Assembly: GCA_002862325.1 (NCBI GenBank)
Contig: PKCT01000214.1
Coordinates: 1 to 15,359 of the forward strand
Direction of reading: 5' to 3'
Length of the DNA: 15,359 nucleotides
Source of the DNA: Phycisphaerae bacterium
Lineage (GTDB): Bacteria; Planctomycetota; Phycisphaerae; Phycisphaerales; SM1A02
Part shown: positions 1 through 7,386 of the stretch, in pieces
Numbering within the stretch: position 1 is the stretch's first letter
How the letters are laid out: every line of letters starts with the position of its first letter
Notes under the pieces: model-generated
Databases searched by the model: none
The model's input: only the letters and a program-made list of their open reading frames with translations
Told to the model about the DNA's origin: nothing
Made by a program: the position numbers and the translations under genes

Positions 1-212
1 CGCGCCTTGCGCCGCGAGCCGCAAATGGGCACGCAGTCGGAGAGCAGCCCCGGCAGGAGCACAAAGATGTTTGGGACGTAGGCGAGCACCGCGGTGGCCG
101 CGACAATGTTGGCGGGCGCGGCGAGGTACGCTTGGAAGACGGGCAGCCCGAGCGAGTAGATGGCTGAAAGTGGGACCCAGTTTAGCGCCGAGACGGCGAG
201 CAGGCCCGCCAT
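1..212 (-). CDS. BT1-family (folate/biopterin) transporter-like fragment, partial at window edge
   Basis: The minus-strand frame is open from an ATG at 212 to the window edge and encodes about 70 residues. It begins MAGLLAVSALNWVPLSAIYS, continues with hydrophobic membrane-spanning sequence, and reaches GLLSDCVPICGSRRKAR at the edge. The DCVPI-x-G-x-RRK stretch is the conserved loop I associate with the BT1/folate-biopterin transporter family, known from kinetoplastids, apicomplexans, algae and stramenopiles, with relatives in cyanobacteria and plants. The codons include ATT twice, TTT, CTA, TCA and CCA, which are uncommon in the other genes here. The frame stays open upstream to the stop of the next gene at 426-428, but residues upstream of about 225 are Gly/Arg-rich and unconvincing, so the true start is unknown. 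Either a chimeric contig end or a transferred gene would explain it. The family call comes from motif recognition only. Confidence 0.5.
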   Translation of the reverse strand, partial: MAGLLAVSALNWVPLSAIYSLGLPVFQAYLAAPANIVAATAVLAYVPNIFVLLPGLLSDCVPICGSRRKA

Positions 213-425
213 CGCCAGCCGACGCCCCGAAACCCTCTCCCGTCTTCGCCCACCACCTCCGGATCCCCCGCCACCTTCACCCGACCGCGTGTTCCCGCAT
301 GCCATTCGCACACCCTCGACCTCGCCCCACGAGGAGATCGTATCGAGCCCGAGGCGTGGTTCCGTCTCGACCGCCGAAACTCCAGCCGTCCATCGTCGAT
401 CGTGCTGGTTGAGCCCGACGAGTGC
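213..425. other. Non-coding or junction stretch, no supported gene
   Basis: About 210 bases lie between the BT1-like fragment and the TM2-like gene. Short overlapping frames exist on both strands, but they encode Pro/Arg- or Gly-rich sequence with no recognisable domain. If the left end is a chimeric join, the breakpoint is probably in this stretch. No terminator hairpin with a T-tract was seen for the minus-strand gene ending at 426. Confidence 0.4.
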
Positions 426-716
426 TCAGGGCATGCGTCGACCCTGACCGTCCTCGGTGACGGTGCACGCCTCGTAGATGACCCAGACGAACATCGCGAG
501 GTATCCCGGAATGGAGAGGCAGAGTGGGAAGATGAGGAACACGCCCGCGATCGTCGTCACCAGCAGCACGCCGGTGCAGAACAGTTGCTGGACGCCCTTC
601 TCGGTGTACCCCGCGACGAGATTGTGGATCCCGTACAAGCCCGTCGCGAGCGGGAGTCCGATCGCCAGCAGGATGTAGAGCCAACGAGGAATGGACGATG
701 GCGTGGATTCAGTCAT
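426..716 (-). CDS. TM2-domain-like small membrane protein
   Basis: The 96-residue protein has two or three hydrophobic segments (about residues 12-28, 44-64 and 68-82). The motif GLYGIHNLVAGYTEKGVQQL at residues 26-45 resembles the TM2 domain signature, a Gly-rich first helix followed by G-x-H-N/R-x-Y/F-x-x-G and a second helix. TM2 proteins are small inner-membrane proteins of mostly unknown function. The start is well supported: a strong ribosome binding site GGAGGT lies 8 nt upstream of the ATG. A sigma-70-like promoter lies just beyond that, so the gene can be transcribed independently of the kinase gene upstream. The C-terminus (after residue 84) is short and polar. The gene is real with good confidence; the TM2 label is a motif-level inference. 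Confidence 0.75.
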   Translation of the reverse strand: MTESTPSSIPRWLYILLAIGLPLATGLYGIHNLVAGYTEKGVQQLFCTGVLLVTTIAGVFLIFPLCLSIPGYLAMFVWVIYEACTVTEDGQGRRMP

Positions 717-724
717 GGCCGAAC

Positions 725-730
725 ACCTCC
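725..730 (-). promoter_or_regulatory. Ribosome binding site of the TM2-like gene
   Basis: GGAGGT on the minus strand matches the anti-Shine-Dalgarno core, 8 nt before the ATG at 716. It is the strongest ribosome binding site in the window and fixes the start. Confidence 0.75.
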
Positions 731-746
731 GGTCAGAACGACGTCC

Positions 747-774
747 ACCGTAGCACCGTCAACGCCGTGGTCAA
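747..774 (-). promoter_or_regulatory. Sigma-70-like promoter for the TM2-like gene
   Basis: On the minus strand TTGACC (769-774) is separated by 16 bp from TACGGT (747-752), giving a predicted transcription start near 740 and a leader of about 25 nt holding the GGAGGT site. It lies in the 137-bp gap after the kinase stop. No terminator-like hairpin was recognised in that gap. Confidence 0.55.
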
Positions 775-853
775 GCCGCAAAGACCATCGACCGTACTCG
801 CCGCGGCAGGATCATGAACAGCGCAAGACAGCACCTCACCGGCGATCCGTGCG

Positions 854-3784
854 TCATTTCGACTCGACGTCGAACTGGTCCCCCCAGTGTTCGATCATCT
901 CGATGTACCCCGCCGGCGACTCGTTCTCGCCGCGGACGACCGCATAGTTGATCCCTCGGCCGTCGATCTTCAGCGATACGGCGCCATCGGGAAGTTCGAG
1001 ATCCCAAGGCACCTCGCGACCGAGCACGAACCCACCATCGTCATCGAACTGGACCGGAACGTACCGGGGCGAATCGGCCCGCTCCCAGTAGACGAGCCCC
1101 AGCGCACCATCCCCACCTCGTATCCACTGCTTGTCGTACATCGGCAGCTCGCCGACCTGGACGGTGTCTCCCGTGCTCGGGTTGAAGAGGAATCCCTTCG
1201 GCTGGGTCATGCCGAAGGAGTCGGCGATGCGCTGGAAGAGCAGGATGTCGGCATCCGGGGACCAGAGACCGAGGACCGCCCCCTCCGGCGGCGTGTGCAC
1301 CTGACTCAACTCGCCCGACTTCAGATCCAGTTCGAAGAGTCCAAAGGCCTTCTCCCCGTCGTCGAACTCGTGGTTGCGATGACCGAGCAGACGATCTCCA
1401 TCGGGATGGAACGACTGGGGGAAGAAGCCCCCGCCCTCGGCGAAGGACCAGACCTTCCTCAACGGCGCATCCGCCCGGAAGGAGCCGACTTCGATGATGG
1501 TGTCCCTTCCCCCGGGCACGTCGACCACCGAACCGACCGCGATCTTCGAACCATCGGGACTCAGGAAGTAGTACTGGACCATTCGTTCGGAGTCGGATAC
1601 GACCGACCGCAGGGTTCCCTGCTCCATCCGTCCACCCCAGAGCTCGGTTCGCCCGTTCTCCAGCCGTCGGGTGACGCAGATCATGTTCCCGTCGTCGGAC
1701 ACCGCCAGCGGACCGGGATACGGGCCGGGCTCGAACGACCCCATCCCGTCGCCGTCGTCCTCGCTGTTGAAGAGGCGTCGCTGCTCGCGCTGCAGACCAC
1801 CCGGCAGCTGCAGCAGCGTGCCGTCGGACGTGAGGGCGATCTCGCCGTGGGAGACGAAGTTGGTCCGGATGCCGCCGCCCACGGGCTCGCCGGCATCCAC
1901 CAGAGCCCCGGTGTTCGAGTCGTAACCTGCGACGTGGAGCATGTCATGACGGGTGAAGAAGACCCGGTCGCCGGCGAGCTCCGCGTCTCCCGCGTCCATG
2001 AGCAGCACCTTCGATTCCCCGGTCGTGATCGACACCGTCGCCAATCCGAACTCTCGCGTGCCGCCCACCTCGGAATTGACCGACATCAGGATCCGATCGT
2101 CGTCGAAGCGAGAGATCAGTCCGAACTGCCGAATGTCCTCCGGAATCCCGACGATCGGCACCGTCCGAAGGACGTCCCCCGAACCGGGGTCGACGATCGC
2201 CAGGGCGGGTTCGCCGGAATCGAGCCGCACTTCGACCACGATGCGATCGGCGTCGAACCACACGATGCCGCGCACCGCCGGCGAGTGGAAGAGGTTGGGC
2301 CCCGTCGCGACCGCACCGGGGACCGTTCCGAGCGGGACCGGATCCGAGGTCACGTCGACACTGCCACGCGAGAGGTTTCCGCCCTCGTTGAGGACGAAGG
2401 CGCTTCCATCGGGAGAGACGGCGAAGCCGACGCCCGGCGTGAATTCGGCGAGAGGACGGAATACCCGCTCACCGATGTCCCGAACCGACAGGGTCTGTTC
2501 GATGCGCTCCATGCCACCCCAGGCGAACTCGTTGTCGGCGTACCGCTGCAGGACCGCGAAGACGCGTCCGCCATCGTCGGTGACGGTGAGGAACTGCGGT
2601 ACGAAGGCCGTGTCGACCGGAAGCGCGACGTGCCGAACCGGTTCCGCGATCACGACCGCCGGTTCCTCGGGCTCGGGAGCCGTACTGGTCGCGAGCATCG
2701 CCCCGAGTCCGATCGCCACCAACAACGACACGATCGCCAGCCCCTTCCACACCGTTGAACCGCCGCTCCCGGTGGATGGGACGTTCTCGAAGAGATCCCC
2801 GTGATCGCCGAGCTGGGCGAGCTCCAGTCGCACGTCGCCCATGTCGCACAGACGGTCGTCGCGATCCTTCGCAAGACAGCGTCTCAGCAGAAGGATCAGG
2901 CGCGGCGGCAGTCCCGCCGGCAGCGAATCCCATTCGGGCTCCTTGTGCAAGGTCTGCCCGATGCCGTCCGCGACCGTCTCCGCGGGAAAGGGCGGCCCTC
3001 CGGTCAGCATCTCGAACAGGATGCATCCGAGTGAGAAGATGTCCGTCCGACGATCGACCGGCCGCCCCCGAGCCTGCTCGGGGGACGCGTATCCCACCGT
3101 ACCCATCATGACGCCCGGCATCGTCGTGCCCTTGGCCGACATCGGGGTGCCGCCGAGTCCGTGGGCGGTCGCGGTGTCCATGTCCATCGTCACGCCCGGT
3201 ACCGACGACGGTACCGACGACGGTACCGACGACGGTGCCGAGGACGGGTCCGGCGCGTCGCTCTGCGGCGCGGGCGCGGCGGAGCCCGAGGTCGTCCCCG
3301 ACGTCTCCTCGAGCGTGACCTTGGCGAGACCGAAGTCGAGCACCTTCACCCGACCTTCGGTGTCCAACTTCACGTTGGCGGGCTTGAGATCGCGGTGGAT
3401 GACACCCTTTCCGTGCGCATACGCCATGGCCGACGCGATCTGCGAGCCGATCGACACGACGTCCTCAAGGGGCATCGGTCCCCGACTCGTCCAGTCGTCG
3501 AGACTCTCGCCGTCGACGTACTGCATCACCACGTACGCCTTGCCCTCGTCCTCGATCAGTTCGTAGATCGACGCGATGTTGGGGTGGTCGAGCGACGCGA
3601 GCACCTTCGCCTCGCGCTGGAACCGGGCCATGCGATCGGCGTTGAAGGCGACGCTCGGCGGGAGCACCTTGATCGCCACGTCTCGATCGAGCGACTCGTC
3701 GCGGGCGTGGTACACGACGCCCATGCCGCCTCGCCCCGCTTCGCCGATGACGACGTAGTTCCGGATTCTCGTGTCTGATTGCAT
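854..3784 (-). CDS. PknB-type membrane Ser/Thr protein kinase with C-terminal beta-propeller-like sensor
   Basis: The protein has 976 residues. The kinase domain (about 9-325) has a Gly-rich loop GRGGMG (17-22), the VAIK lysine (39), the alpha-C Glu (58), the HRDLKPAN catalytic loop (130-137), DFG (150-152) and SPE in place of APE (234-236). All catalytic residues are present, so it should phosphorylate Ser/Thr. A Ser/Pro/Thr-rich insertion of about 60-65 residues sits between DFG and the GTVGYASPE segment and holds SSVP repeats. One transmembrane helix (about 346-366) is followed by about 600 residues of short beta-repeats with SPDG-type turns, like TolB/WD40-type propellers, probably extracytoplasmic. 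I chose the ATG at 3784 rather than an upstream start (3916) because the kinase fold begins right after it and GGGGAG lies 10 nt upstream; the upstream start would overlap lepB. It lies 44 bp after lepB on the same strand, so co-transcription is likely. Confidence 0.9.
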   Translation of the reverse strand: MQSDTRIRNYVVIGEAGRGGMGVVYHARDESLDRDVAIKVLPPSVAFNADRMARFQREAKVLASLDHPNIASIYELIEDEGKAYVVMQYVDGESLDDWTSRGPMPLEDVVSIGSQIASAMAYAHGKGVIHRDLKPANVKLDTEGRVKVLDFGLAKVTLEETSGTTSGSAAPAPQSDAPDPSSAPSSVPSSVPSSVPGVTMDMDTATAHGLGGTPMSAKGTTMPGVMMGTVGYASPEQARGRPVDRRTDIFSLGCILFEMLTGGPPFPAETVADGIGQTLHKEPEWDSLPAGLPPRLILLLRRCLAKDRDDRLCDMGDVRLELAQLGDHGDLFENVPSTGSGGSTVWKGLAIVSLLVAIGLGAMLATSTAPEPEEPAVVIAEPVRHVALPVDTAFVPQFLTVTDDGGRVFAVLQRYADNEFAWGGMERIEQTLSVRDIGERVFRPLAEFTPGVGFAVSPDGSAFVLNEGGNLSRGSVDVTSDPVPLGTVPGAVATGPNLFHSPAVRGIVWFDADRIVVEVRLDSGEPALAIVDPGSGDVLRTVPIVGIPEDIRQFGLISRFDDDRILMSVNSEVGGTREFGLATVSITTGESKVLLMDAGDAELAGDRVFFTRHDMLHVAGYDSNTGALVDAGEPVGGGIRTNFVSHGEIALTSDGTLLQLPGGLQREQRRLFNSEDDGDGMGSFEPGPYPGPLAVSDDGNMICVTRRLENGRTELWGGRMEQGTLRSVVSDSERMVQYYFLSPDGSKIAVGSVVDVPGGRDTIIEVGSFRADAPLRKVWSFAEGGGFFPQSFHPDGDRLLGHRNHEFDDGEKAFGLFELDLKSGELSQVHTPPEGAVLGLWSPDADILLFQRIADSFGMTQPKGFLFNPSTGDTVQVGELPMYDKQWIRGGDGALGLVYWERADSPRYVPVQFDDDGGFVLGREVPWDLELPDGAVSLKIDGRGINYAVVRGENESPAGYIEMIEHWGDQFDVESK
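3198..3245 (-). repeat. 12-bp tandem repeat encoding SSVP repeats in the kinase
   Basis: Three perfect copies of ggtaccgacgac (3198-3233), then a degenerate fourth (3234-3245). The unit is a multiple of three and encodes Ser-Ser-Val-Pro on the minus strand, inside the activation-segment insertion of the kinase. Changes in copy number would therefore add or remove four residues without shifting frame. Confidence 0.85.
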
Positions 3785-3828
3785 GGTCTTCGAACTCCCC
3801 TTCGGGCCGAGATCCCGCAGCGACGTCC

Positions 3829-5474
3829 CTAGCGAATGAAACGAAGGCGACCGAAGTCCGGCACGATCGGTGGTCCAGAACCGAAGACCCGATACGGCGC
3901 CGGGAAGTAGACGCACCAGGCCTTCCCCACGATGAGATCGCGGTGGATGACGAACGGGGAGTCGTCGCCGGTCACCGAGACCGCCAGGGGATGGGGCCGA
4001 GCGAGGAATCTCGAATCGAGGCTCGCCGCCGAGTTGTCACCGAGCATGAGGTACTGGTCCTCGCCGAGCCGGGCCGGCGCGCCCGGATCGGTCGCGAAGA
4101 GCATGCCGCCGATCCGCTCGCCGTTGGCCGGCGACTGGGACCCGGCATCGAGCCGACCGGACTTGTAGTGCAGATCCCGTTCGAGTCGCACCCGTCGAAG
4201 GTCGAGCGGCGATCCGGAGAACGACCTTCGAGCTTCGGCGGTGGCGCCTGGTACTTCCGCGGCGACGATCGGTATCCGGCCAGATCGAAGTTCGCTAGGG
4301 ACCGCCGCAGGCGCTCGAGCGGATTCCAGTCGTACTCGAGCCGGACCACCTCGGCGCCGTCGAGCGTGATCGAGAGCGTCTGATCGACGTGGACGAACTG
4401 CAACTCGAGGAGGCCGGTGCTCGGAATCTCGAAGGTCGCGTCGGCCCGGTCCACGATCTCGCCCGAACCATCGGCGATCGCGACCTCCGCTCGACCGTCC
4501 CCGATCGAGAACGTGAAGCGATGCCCTCGAGCCGCGAGCGTGACCGTCATGTTCAGCGCACTCGGATCGTCGGGGAGAAGCGACGCCGACAGTCGAAGAT
4601 CGGCGACCGAGTCCAGATCGACCAGGTCGAACGTGCCGCCGAGCGGGCGACCGTCGTCGGAGTACTTGATGTTCTCCGGGTACTGGTACAGGTTGTACGC
4701 GTTGAAGTCGTCCAGGCCCAGATGCGAATCGTTCCATGCAAGCGTGGTCGATTCCGCGGTGTCGCAGCGCCACACCCGCGAGTTTCTGATCTTCCACTTC
4801 GCCGGCTGGTCGGGACTGAAGGGAGGACCGTCGAAGCGAGCGAGAAATCGTCTCTCCAGCTGGGTCGGATCGATCGGTATGTAGTCGGAGTCGTAGACGG
4901 GCTGCCAGATGGCCTCCTGGATGTAGCCCGGACGCCGCACCACCTTGAAGGCGTCCAGGTCTCCGTCGAGCGGCGCGGTGAAGACGTCGCCGTCGGCGAT
5001 GAGGATCTGTTCACCGGGCAGACCGACGATGCGCTTGATGTAGTTGCGTGCGGGACCGATCGGATCGGCGGGGTTCTTGAAGACCGCGACGTCCCAACGA
5101 GACGGATCCGAGAACCAGTAGAGGTACTTGAGCACCAGCACGCGATCCCCCCATCGGGTCTGGGCGACCATCGCCCGATCCGGCACCACGCCGATCGCCT
5201 GGGACTGCGACACCATGGGGTCGGCGACCAGGAGTTGCTGCGGACGGGCTCGGAGCGGGATTCGGGCCGACGAGGAGTCGAACGCGTACTCGTAGCCGGT
5301 GTCGGGCGTCTTGAAGCGAACGTGCTGTCCCATCAGGGTCGGCGCCATCGAGCCGGTCGGGATCACGAAACCCTCCACGACGAACCCGCGAAACGCGAGG
5401 GCGAGGGTGAACGCGACCAGGAGCGACTGGAGCGTCTCCGGCACATCGGTGTCGTTGGATTGCGGCTCGCTCAT
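3829..5474 (-). CDS. lepB: Signal peptidase I, enlarged, interrupted by a frameshift
   Basis: Signal peptidase I (family S26) cleaves signal peptides of exported proteins at the membrane. The ATG at 5474 (MSEPQSND) is chosen over a GTG at 5501. A hydrophobic helix (about 15-38) leads to the catalytic Ser in VIPTGSM (Ser42), and the catalytic Lys lies in RNYIKRIVGLPGE (Lys147). Residues about 160-400 are extra for the family. Part of them (about 280-382) alternates beta-strand-like sequence with an LDGAEV turn, resembling a LamG/concanavalin-like jelly roll. The box E motif GDNSAASLDSR (4009-4041) and the C-terminus ending RLRFIR lie in a different frame from the N-terminus. The switch is at about 4212-4226, and one missing base would restore a 548-residue protein. 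The pieces read continuously across it, so a sequencing or assembly error, or a recent mutation, is likely. It is divergent from gmk and precedes the kinase by 44 bp. Confidence 0.85.
4212..4226 (-). other. Frameshift position in lepB
   Basis: Upstream of this point the lepB frame reads sensibly through APPPKLEG (codons for KLEG at 4224-4235). Downstream it reads sensibly only in the other frame, beginning GSPLDLRRV (GSPL codons at 4204-4215). The change corresponds to one base missing, or two extra, in the sequence. No slippery heptamer typical of programmed -1 shifting was seen here. Confidence 0.75.
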
Positions 5475-5481
5475 GTCGACT

Positions 5482-5487
5482 ACTGTA
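5482..5487 (-). promoter_or_regulatory. -10-like element of lepB, probably leaderless
   Basis: TACAGT on the minus strand lies 7 nt before the ATG at 5474, so transcription would begin at or next to the start codon. No clear -35 was recognised. An AGGGG lies further upstream, overlapping the -10 region, and is too far away to act as a ribosome binding site if transcription begins here. Confidence 0.45.
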
Positions 5488-5517
5488 CCCCTGCGAGGCA
5501 CCGTTGGCCGCCCCGGC

Positions 5518-5523
5518 TAGGAT
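5518..5523 (+). promoter_or_regulatory. -10-like element of gmk, probably leaderless
   Basis: TAGGAT lies exactly 6 nt before the ATG at 5530. No Shine-Dalgarno sequence is present between them. The 55-bp gap to the divergent lepB start holds both -10-like elements. Confidence 0.5.
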
Positions 5524-5529
5524 GCGGAC

Positions 5530-6153
5530 ATGTCCGGTACGACGACCGATTCCAACCCCCGAATCCCCGCCGACGAGCCGGCGGGCGGAATGCTCCTGAT
5601 GTTCTCCGGTCCCTCCGGCGTGGGGAAGACGACCATCATCCATCGAATCCGGGAGACGTTCCAGGGGACCTTCGTGGTCTCCGCGACGACCCGGCCACGA
5701 AGCGACCAGGAGGTCGACGGCGTCGACTACCACTTCATCGACGAAGCGACCTTCCAGGCCTGGATCGACGAGAACCGGTTTCTCGAATACGCCCAGGTCT
5801 TCGGGAGGTCCTGGTACGGCACGCCACGCGCGGACGTGGAACGCGATCTCGGCGAGGGGAAGCTGGTGATCCTCGACATCGACGTCCAGGGGGCCGAACA
5901 GGTCCGCGAGCGCATGCCGAGCGCGTTCGGGATCTTCATCCTTCCGCCCAGCGAATCCACGCTGTTGGATCGACTCCGTGGTCGTGGACGGGAGGATGAA
6001 GCGACGATCGAGCGTCGCTTCGCGGAGGCTCGACACGAGATGTCCGTGGCCCGATCCAGCGGCGTCTACGACGCCTTCGCGACCAACGACGATCTGGATC
6101 GGGTCGTCGACGAGGTGATCGAGCTGATCCGCGCTCGGCGCCGCGACGACTAG
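5530..6153 (+). CDS. gmk: Guanylate kinase
   Basis: This 207-residue cytoplasmic enzyme phosphorylates GMP to GDP with ATP, feeding GTP and dGTP synthesis. Visible motifs are the P-loop GPSGVGKT (27-34), the GMP-binding segment TTRPRSDQEVDGVDYHF (53-69), EYAQVFGRSWYGTP (86-99, normally E-x-A-x-(V/Y)-x-G-x-x-Y-G-T) and LDIDVQGA (115-122). Length is normal for the family once an N-terminal tail of about 20 polar residues is allowed. The ATG at 5530 is supported by a -10-like TAGGAT 6 nt upstream. The stop is 20 bp from the stop of the convergent tmk. Planctomycetes often carry gmk outside the rpoZ/coaBC cluster seen in proteobacteria, and no rpoZ is seen here. Confidence 0.96.
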   Translation: MSGTTTDSNPRIPADEPAGGMLLMFSGPSGVGKTTIIHRIRETFQGTFVVSATTRPRSDQEVDGVDYHFIDEATFQAWIDENRFLEYAQVFGRSWYGTPRADVERDLGEGKLVILDIDVQGAEQVRERMPSAFGIFILPPSESTLLDRLRGRGREDEATIERRFAEARHEMSVARSSGVYDAFATNDDLDRVVDEVIELIRARRRDD

Positions 6154-6173
6154 CGGACGTCGAACCTAATTCG

Positions 6174-6821
6174 TCAGACGACGGTCTCGGGAAGCCGCGA
6201 CGCGAGCCCCGCCTGGAGCGCATCGAACACCTCGACTTCGGATCTCGACGCGTCGATGACCAGATGCCGCTTCGGGTCATGCTCCGCCTGGGCGAGATAC
6301 CCCTGCCGCACCCGTCGATGGAACTCGCCGCCCTTTCGCTCCATCCGATCGAGATCCGAGGACATCCGGCTCGCCGCGGTCTCGCCGTCGACGTCGAAGA
6401 TCACCACGAGATCCGGCATGCATCCACGGGTCGCCACCGCACCGACGACGCGGATCTCATCAGGATCCAGCCCGCCCGCCGTACCTTGGTACGCGAGCGT
6501 GGACGATATGAACCGGTCGGCCAGGACGAACCGCCCTTCGCGCAACGCCGGCTGGATCTGCTCGGTCATGAGCTGGGATCGGCTCGCCATGTAGAGGAGC
6601 ATCTCGCAACGAAGCTCCATCTCCTCGTACCGAGGATCGAGCAGCACCTGACGAATCGCTTCGCCGATCGGTGTGCCGCCAGGATCGCGAACCACGACCG
6701 GTTCCACCTGCTCGGCTCGACAGAAGTCGGTAAATCGTTGCAGCTGGGTCGACTTGCCCGATCCGTCAGGACCATCGAAGACGACGAATCGGCCGGCAAG
6801 TCGGGACTTCCAATCGATCAT
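6174..6821 (-). CDS. tmk: Thymidylate kinase (dTMP kinase)
   Basis: This 215-residue cytoplasmic enzyme converts dTMP to dTDP in dTTP synthesis. It shows the P-loop GPDGSGKST (17-25), RDPGGTPIGE (45-54, with Asp in place of the usual Glu of the REPGGT motif), DRFISSTLAYQG (102-113), and a LID segment with RMERKGGEFHRRVRQGY. Length is typical. It is convergent with gmk, leaving only 20 bp between the two stops, so the transcripts may share or overlap a termination region. The start at 6821 has a -10-like element 6 nt upstream and no Shine-Dalgarno site. The Glu-to-Asp change is conservative and does not suggest loss of function. Confidence 0.95.
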   Translation of the reverse strand: MIDWKSRLAGRFVVFDGPDGSGKSTQLQRFTDFCRAEQVEPVVVRDPGGTPIGEAIRQVLLDPRYEEMELRCEMLLYMASRSQLMTEQIQPALREGRFVLADRFISSTLAYQGTAGGLDPDEIRVVGAVATRGCMPDLVVIFDVDGETAASRMSSDLDRMERKGGEFHRRVRQGYLAQAEHDPKRHLVIDASRSEVEVFDALQAGLASRLPETVV

Positions 6822-6827
6822 GACCCG

Positions 6828-6856
6828 ACTATGACCACCAAACGCCCTTCCGGCAA
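6828..6856 (-). promoter_or_regulatory. Promoter of tmk, probably leaderless
   Basis: On the minus strand TTGCCG (6851-6856) is followed after 17 bp by CATAGT (6828-6833), which ends 6 nt before the ATG. The predicted transcription start therefore falls at about the start codon. Confidence 0.5.
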
Positions 6857-6888
6857 GTCCACGGCACTCCGCGAACGGCCGTCCAGAT

Positions 6889-6894
6889 TAGGAT
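6889..6894 (+). promoter_or_regulatory. -10-like element of the split-CxxC membrane protein gene
   Basis: TAGGAT lies 6 nt before the ATG at 6901, the same hexamer and spacing as at gmk. No -35 match was recognised, and no ribosome binding site lies between. Confidence 0.5.
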
Positions 6895-6900
6895 TGGGCG

Positions 6901-7386
6901 ATGATCGTCGACGTTCGGACCACCAGGGGAGAACGTCTGGGCCGGGTCGAGATAGACCCGACCGCCCGGCCCGTTCGCGTGCGCCCCGAACTCTCCGATC
7001 GCGACCTGTTCCTGGACTGGGACGGCGCCATCGATGACTCCGGACACCTCCGGAGCTGCGTGATGTGCGACCAGGGCAGACTCTATCGATCGCGGACTCT
7101 TCCGCAGGTGACCCCGTTCGTGATCCTGCTCGCCTTCGCCGGGGCGATTCTCGGCCTCCTGGGCTACGCGGACCGACCGGTCATTCTCGCGCTGCTCGTG
7201 GTGGTCCTGGTGATCGACATCGCGATGCTCCTCTTCGGCAGAACCCGCCTGGTGTGCTATCGCTGCAGAAGTCTCTACAACCGACTCCCGATCGCCCGAT
7301 ACCACAAGAGGTGGGATCCAGGCATCGCCGAACGAGAATCAGGCTCGTCGACCTCCTCCCAGCCGACTCCGGAGTCCGACTCATGA
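6901..7386 (+). CDS. Hypothetical two-TM membrane protein with split CxxC knuckles
   Basis: I do not recognise a named family for this 161-residue protein. A polar N-terminal part (1-50) leads to a CVMC knuckle near residues 53-56, then two transmembrane helices (about 71-86 and 92-112), then a second CYRC knuckle (about 118-121) and a conserved-looking tail RYHKRWDPGIAER. The two CxxC pairs flank the helices and could form one zinc or iron site across a short hairpin, with both ends on the same (probably cytoplasmic) side. That is inference. The ATG is chosen because a -10-like TAGGAT lies 6 nt upstream. The stop overlaps the start of the acyltransferase gene in ATGA, which indicates translational coupling. 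The last 20 residues are Ser/Thr-rich and probably disordered. Confidence 0.8.
   Translation: MIVDVRTTRGERLGRVEIDPTARPVRVRPELSDRDLFLDWDGAIDDSGHLRSCVMCDQGRLYRSRTLPQVTPFVILLAFAGAILGLLGYADRPVILALLVVVLVIDIAMLLFGRTRLVCYRCRSLYNRLPIARYHKRWDPGIAERESGSSTSSQPTPESDS

Noticed and set aside
887..2758. Long plus-strand open frame of 623 codons opposite the kinase gene
   Set aside because: It is antisense to a kinase sensor with clear domain structure; composition is Arg/Asp/His-rich with no recognisable domain, as expected for shadow frames in high-GC DNA.
4204..4235. Programmed ribosomal frameshift in lepB
   Set aside because: No slippery heptamer or following stimulatory hairpin was apparent, and lepB genes are not known to use frameshifting; sequence error or mutation is simpler.
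4389..5999. Plus-strand open frame of 536 codons spanning lepB antisense and part of gmk
   Set aside because: It is antisense to lepB and out of frame with gmk, with Arg-rich low-information sequence.
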